In this document: in pieces, positions 50,292 to 53,613 of the stretch
Layout of the letters: every line of letters begins with the position of its first letter
Numbering within the stretch: the stretch's first letter is position 1
NCBI GenBank assembly: GCA_026414765.1
Contig: JAOAIJ010000018.1
Span: forward strand, 1 to 53,613
Length of the DNA: 53,613 nucleotides
Direction of reading: 5' to 3'
Source: Clostridia bacterium
GTDB lineage: Bacteria > Bacillota > Clostridia > Acetivibrionales > DSM-27016
The notes under the pieces: generated by a model
Databases searched by the model: none
What the model saw: the letters and a program-made list of their open reading frames with translations, nothing else
Told to the model about the DNA's origin: nothing
Program-made: the position numbers and the translations under genes

Positions 50292-50318
50292 ATTGAATAA
50301 TAAAAAGGAAGGAAGATT

Positions 50319-50810
50319 ATGGACATGAAAATATCGACATGTACAAAAGAAGATTTTGATGAAATAATAGAAAACTTTGAACTGTATTGGGGCAATGAAA
50401 AAAATGAAAGATTGCAGAAAATCAGGACATTGCACCATCCAATGATGCTGTATGAATTAGGAGACAATGCGTATGTTGTTAAAGATGACAATAAAGTTAT
50501 AGCATACTTATTTGGTATAATATCACGGAAAGAGCCGCTTGCTTATGTTCATATGATTGCTACTCACAGGGATTATAAAAGAAAAGGATATGCAAGACAA
50601 CTGTATGAGCATTTTATTGAGGCAGCAAAGCAGGATGGCTGTAAGTACATTAAAGCGATTACATCCATTGGAAATGAAGAATCAAGGAGATTCCATACAG
50701 GAATCGGAATGAGGTTAATAGGTGAAACAAATACCCAAGGTATACCCGTAGTCAGTAATTATGCTGGTCCGGGAGAGGATAGGGTAGTTATTATGAAAAG
50801 TATTGTATAA
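50319..50810 (+). CDS. GNAT family N-acetyltransferase
   Basis: A 163-residue GNAT. AYVHMIATHRDYKRKGYARQ contains the acetyl-CoA loop (R/K-x-K-G-x-A), then YIKAITSIGNEESRRFHTGI and GMRLIGET. Substrate unknown. AAGGAAGGA upstream of ATG 50319; ATG 50325 is possible. 27 bases after the DinB-like gene and probably co-transcribed. Confidence 0.85.
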   Translation: MDMKISTCTKEDFDEIIENFELYWGNEKNERLQKIRTLHHPMMLYELGDNAYVVKDDNKVIAYLFGIISRKEPLAYVHMIATHRDYKRKGYARQLYEHFIEAAKQDGCKYIKAITSIGNEESRRFHTGIGMRLIGETNTQGIPVVSNYAGPGEDRVVIMKSIV

Positions 50811-50846
50811 GAGAGTCGCTCACTTCGCCTTCGGTAAGTAAGCCAG

Positions 50847-51068
50847 ATGGATAGTATTCAAGCCCCCTTAGTGGTACGTACTATTCCGGCTGGTAAATAT
50901 GCAGAATTCACGATCAGGGGGCATGTTCAGGAAGCAGTAGGAGCGCTTTGGCAAGAAATCTGGCAGATGGGTTTGGAAAGATTGTATTCTTATGATTTTG
51001 AGGTATACCACAATAATTCTGAAGATATTAATGACCAGATGATCGATATTTACATTTCTATTAAGTAG
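50847..51068 (+). pseudogene. GyrI-like effector domain, C-terminal fragment of an AraC-type protein
   Basis: VVRTIPAGKYAEFTIRGHVQ followed by LWQEIWQMGLERLYSYDFEV and NDQMIDIYISIK is the last third of a GyrI-like small-molecule-binding domain. It matches the same region of the intact AraC-GyrI gene at 52568 in layout. No ribosome site is seen before its ATG and the AraC HTH and first GyrI strands are missing. Upstream (50811-50846) only short remnant sequence. Confidence 0.7.
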
Positions 51069-51091
51069 CTAAAGAACTTAATAATTTTAAG

Positions 51092-51137
51092 ATAACACGA
51101 TAAACATGACATGCTATTGTCATGTTTATCGTGTTAT
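51092..51137. repeat. Perfect palindrome with 20-bp arms
   Basis: Arms 51092-51111 and 51118-51137 are exact complements around TGCTAT. The right arm runs directly into TATAAT (51135-51140), so it overlaps a -10-like box. No U-run on either side is long enough for a clear terminator. Located 94 bp before the YjbR gene. Confidence 0.6.
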
Positions 51138-51233
51138 AATGGGAAAAAAGCTTATGATATTCAAAATACAGGAAAATAAAAGAGCTAACCAAAGTGGCGA
51201 CAAAATAAATTATGAAGGAGTTTAAGGACTATA

Positions 51234-51593
51234 ATGAAATATGAATGGCTTGACGAATACTGTCTTTCTAAGAAGGGAACAGAAAAAGAGTATAAACCGG
51301 AGTGGGATGCCACCCGCTACATGATTAGGGGTAAGATGTTTGTTTTACTTGGCGGGGACAAAGATGGAAAACCAATTGCTACAGTAAAGTTGGAGCCCTC
51401 ACATGGCGAATTATTGAGACAACAGTACAAAGACATTATACCGGGTTATTATATGAACAAAGAACATTGGAACTCCCTAAACCTGGAAGGAAGTGTGCCG
51501 GATGGGGTACTGAAGGAAATGGTAGACAGTTCTTACAGGTTGATTTTTGAATCTCTGAGTAAAAAAATCCAAAAAGAGCTGTTGGGGGAATGA
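51234..51593 (+). CDS. MmcQ/YjbR family protein
   Basis: A 119-residue protein of the YjbR fold (CyaY-like, DNA-binding in some members). YEWLDEYCLSKKGTEKEYKP at the N-terminus, GKMFVLLGGDKDGKPIATVK, and GYYMNKEHWNSLNLEGSVPD, then LKEMVDSSYRLIFE, are all diagnostic. Function unclear. The AAGGA ribosome site is 6 bases upstream. It is complete. Confidence 0.9.
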   Translation: MKYEWLDEYCLSKKGTEKEYKPEWDATRYMIRGKMFVLLGGDKDGKPIATVKLEPSHGELLRQQYKDIIPGYYMNKEHWNSLNLEGSVPDGVLKEMVDSSYRLIFESLSKKIQKELLGE

Positions 51594-51659
51594 GAAATAT
51601 TTCAGTCAAGATACCGGTTGCTGTGAGTGTAAACACAGACATGAAAGGAGTAAAGCGGT

Positions 51660-52418
51660 ATGAAAATAATGAGTATTGACAGCAGCAATATTGATTCTGA
51701 GCATATTTGCTGTGCTATTTCAGAAAAGAAAGGCGAGACTTGTGTAGCGTCTAAGAAAGCCTGGATGAAAAGACAATTTGAAGAAGGTCTTGTTTTCAAA
51801 AAGCTTGATATCCGGGGAAAGGTCTTTATAGAGTATATACCTGCAGAAAATGCATGGTGTCCCATTGAAGCCGGGGGATATATGTATATAAACTGTTTTT
51901 GGGTTTCCGGGCAATTTAAAGGTCAGGGCTATGCAAACAAACTGCTTGACGAATGCATCAATGATGCGAAACGGCAGTGCAAAAAAGGTCTTGTTATTCT
52001 CTCGTCAAAAAAGAAGATACCGTTTTTATCAGACCCTAAATATTTAAAATATAAAGGTTTTAAAACATGTGATACTGCAGAGCCCTATTATGAGCTTCTA
52101 TATCTACCATTTGATGAAAATATGGATAAGCCAAAATTTAAGCATTGCTGCAAGCGTGCTTCGATTGATGAAAAAGGCATGGTTTTGTTTTACTCAAACC
52201 AATGCCCGCATACCGATAAATATGCTCCATTAATAGCGGAGATTGCCAAATCAAAAGGAAAGAACATTACTTTAAAAAAGATTGAATCAAAGGAGCAGGC
52301 ACAAAATGCCCCGGCTCCGTTTACGACATACAGCTTTTTTTATGATGGGCAGTTTGTGACCAATGAAATATTTTCTGACAGCAAGTTTGTAAAATTTTTA
52401 GAGGAAAAGAGTTTGTAA
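51660..52418 (+). CDS. yoaP: YoaP-type GNAT acetyltransferase
   Basis: A 252-residue protein of the YoaP type. The N-terminal GNAT half has INCFWVSGQFKGQGYANKLL (CoA loop) and SDPKYLKYKGFKTCDTAEPY. The C-terminal half has a thioredoxin-like YoaP domain, VLFYSNQCPHTDKYAPLIAE and TTYSFFYDGQFVTNEIFSDS. The Cys at CPHTD takes the place of a CxxC active site. Substrate unknown. AAAGGAG is 9 bases upstream. It follows the YjbR gene by 66 bases. Confidence 0.85.
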   Translation: MKIMSIDSSNIDSEHICCAISEKKGETCVASKKAWMKRQFEEGLVFKKLDIRGKVFIEYIPAENAWCPIEAGGYMYINCFWVSGQFKGQGYANKLLDECINDAKRQCKKGLVILSSKKKIPFLSDPKYLKYKGFKTCDTAEPYYELLYLPFDENMDKPKFKHCCKRASIDEKGMVLFYSNQCPHTDKYAPLIAEIAKSKGKNITLKKIESKEQAQNAPAPFTTYSFFYDGQFVTNEIFSDSKFVKFLEEKSL

Positions 52419-52567
52419 ATATTCAGTCTTTCTGGATTATGATATTATAGTACCTGGAGTGGTTGGGAATTTGGTGCAAAATATTGATATACCTCACATT
52501 TTCGTGCACAAATTGAGAGGACATGTTATACATCTCCGAATATAATTAAGTCGAAGGAGTAAATACG

Positions 52568-53425
52568 ATGGAATGGTTGGATAGGCTGAATCAATCAATA
52601 AGCTACATAGAGGATAACCTTGCAGGGGCAATAGATTTTGAGCAGGCAGCAAAAATTGCATGCTGTTCATCCTTTCACTTCCAAAGGATGTTCTCATATA
52701 TTGCAAATGTTTCACTGGCAGAGTACATAAGGCGCAGAAGGATGACTCTTGCGGCATTTGAACTGCAGAACAGCGATGTAAAGGTTATCGATTTGGCTTT
52801 TAAATATGGATATGATTCTCCAACCTCGTTTTCAAGAGCTTTTCAGAATGTTCACGGAGTGCCTCCGTCGGTTGCTAAAAGTGAGGGAGTTATTCTGAAG
52901 GCGCATCCACGTATAACCTTCTTGATTTCGATTAAAGGAGAAGTGGAGATGAATTACAGGATTGAAAAAAAAGCAGCTTTCCGTGTTGTGGGGGCTAGAA
53001 AGCATTTTGATTTGAACGTAGAAGAAAACTTTAAAGAAGTGCCTAAGTTCTGGGGAGAGACCTTTCAAAACGGTATGATTGCTGAAATCGGGCAATTATC
53101 TAATCAAGAACCTTTTGGGGTTTTGGGTGTAAGCACATGCATGAATGGTAAGGATTTTGATTACTATATTGCTGCTGCTACTGACAAGCCAGTTCCGGAA
53201 AACATGCATGAATATCAAGTGCCTGCAGCTACCTGGGCAATATTTGAATGTATAGGCCCTATGCCTGCTGCTCTTCAAGAGCTTCAGAAGAGGATTGTAA
53301 CTGAGTGGTTGCCGACATCAGGATATGAATATGCGGATGTACCGGACATAGAGGTTTACCCAGAAGGAGATACAAGCTCACCAAATTATAGATGTGAAGC
53401 TTGGCTGCCGGTTATTAAGATATAG
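52568..53425 (+). CDS. AraC family regulator with GyrI-like effector domain
   Basis: A 285-residue regulator. The N-terminal AraC HTHs are FEQAAKIACCSSFHFQRMFS and VIDLAFKYGYDSPTSFSRAF, QNVHGVPPSVAK. The GyrI-like ligand domain (residues 125-285) has VVGARKHFDLN and PAATWAIFECIGPMPAALQE, DIEVYPEGD. Such proteins sense hydrophobic drugs and induce efflux or detoxification genes. AAGGAG precedes the ATG. Complete; the adjacent GyrI fragment at 50847 may be a dead relative. It ends 50 bases before the terminal repeat. Confidence 0.9.
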   Translation: MEWLDRLNQSISYIEDNLAGAIDFEQAAKIACCSSFHFQRMFSYIANVSLAEYIRRRRMTLAAFELQNSDVKVIDLAFKYGYDSPTSFSRAFQNVHGVPPSVAKSEGVILKAHPRITFLISIKGEVEMNYRIEKKAAFRVVGARKHFDLNVEENFKEVPKFWGETFQNGMIAEIGQLSNQEPFGVLGVSTCMNGKDFDYYIAAATDKPVPENMHEYQVPAATWAIFECIGPMPAALQELQKRIVTEWLPTSGYEYADVPDIEVYPEGDTSSPNYRCEAWLPVIKI

Positions 53426-53475
53426 AAAAAGAGGTTTTTATATAATTGCCTTTGATTGTTGTAGCGGGCGCTATC

Positions 53476-53613
53476 GGGTCTATAAGAAATTTCGTGTAAA
53501 TTTATTTTGATAAATAGCTATAGCTGGTTACCATAACCTTTATACCTGAAGAATTTAATAATACTATTATTTGCCACAATAATTTGGATATGCATGTTTC
53601 TGAATAATTATGG
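53476..53613. repeat. Right arm of 138-bp perfect terminal inverted repeat
   Basis: Exact reverse complement of 4-141. The sequence inside it reads GGTCTATAA on the plus strand, i.e. the last codons and stop of the GIY-YIG gene, so this arm carries a copy of that gene's tail. The seven codons before it (after TAG 53462-53464) do not match the GIY-YIG protein. Confidence 0.95.

Noticed and set aside
1-53613. CRISPR array, tRNA or rRNA genes
   Set aside because: No regularly spaced repeats, cloverleaf-like sequences or rRNA-like stretches were noticed on either strand.

Overview
The window looks like chromosome of a low-GC, Gram-positive anaerobe of the class Clostridia. The reasons are: AT-rich sequence with strong GGAGG ribosome binding sites throughout; consensus sigma-A promoters; a Gram-positive type LexA box; a clostridial Cys-rich RiPP cluster; an AgrD-like autoinducer gene; and several families common in Clostridia (DUF1540, DUF2935, DUF3795, DUF6904, YoaP). 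A cellulolytic relative (Ruminiclostridium/Acetivibrio type) would fit, but nothing here fixes a species. No tRNA, rRNA or CRISPR array was seen.

Layout. The extreme ends (4-141 and 53476-53613) are a perfect 138-bp inverted repeat. Positions 0.1-10.4 kb are a defence island: a GIY-YIG/DUF4357 protein, a small HTH protein, a complete type I restriction-modification operon (hsdM-hsdS-hsdR plus a YgjP-like metallopeptidase), and an IetA-like AAA ATPase. Its S8 protease partner (IetS) is cut off after 40-45 residues. Positions 10.4-15.9 kb are a mosaic of prophage/integrative-element debris: antirepressor C-terminus, DUF4406 protein, VirE-type N-terminus, a DUF6904 protein, an SOS-boxed rhuM and a serine-recombinase C-terminus. 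The next HTH gene is driven from a perfect palindrome that is also a symmetric promoter.

Positions 16-25.8 kb hold small metabolic and accessory genes (MGMT-like protein, DUF3795, GNAT acetyltransferases, methyltransferases, small membrane proteins, a QueG-like Fe-S protein). Several dead relatives sit among them. Positions 25.9-30 kb contain a partly duplicated and deleted copy of the 16-17 kb genes joined tail to tail to a truncated FAD/Rieske oxidoreductase, then DUF2935 and DUF1540 genes. Positions 30-38 kb hold a TetR operon, a complete IS1182-family element, an AraC/BtrH-like pair, an AgrC-like membrane protein without a kinase domain next to an unmarked AgrD-like peptide gene, two unrecognised genes and transposase scraps. 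Positions 38.2-40 kb are an ArsR-permease-thioredoxin operon with a perfect operator over a consensus promoter.

Positions 42.9-48 kb are a RiPP cluster of the CLI_3235/CcpM type: ABC exporter, 50-residue Cys-rich precursor, radical SAM/SPASM maturase, TIGR04066-type protein and an acyl-carrier-related protein. The rest (48.2-53.4 kb) holds a MocR-type regulator, DinB-like, GNAT, YjbR and YoaP proteins, and AraC/GyrI genes, one of them a fragment.

The two systems most worth attention are the RiPP cluster, whose precursor has an unusual Cys-poor tail and whose carrier protein lacks the phosphopantetheine serine, and the AgrD-like/kinase-less AgrC-like locus.
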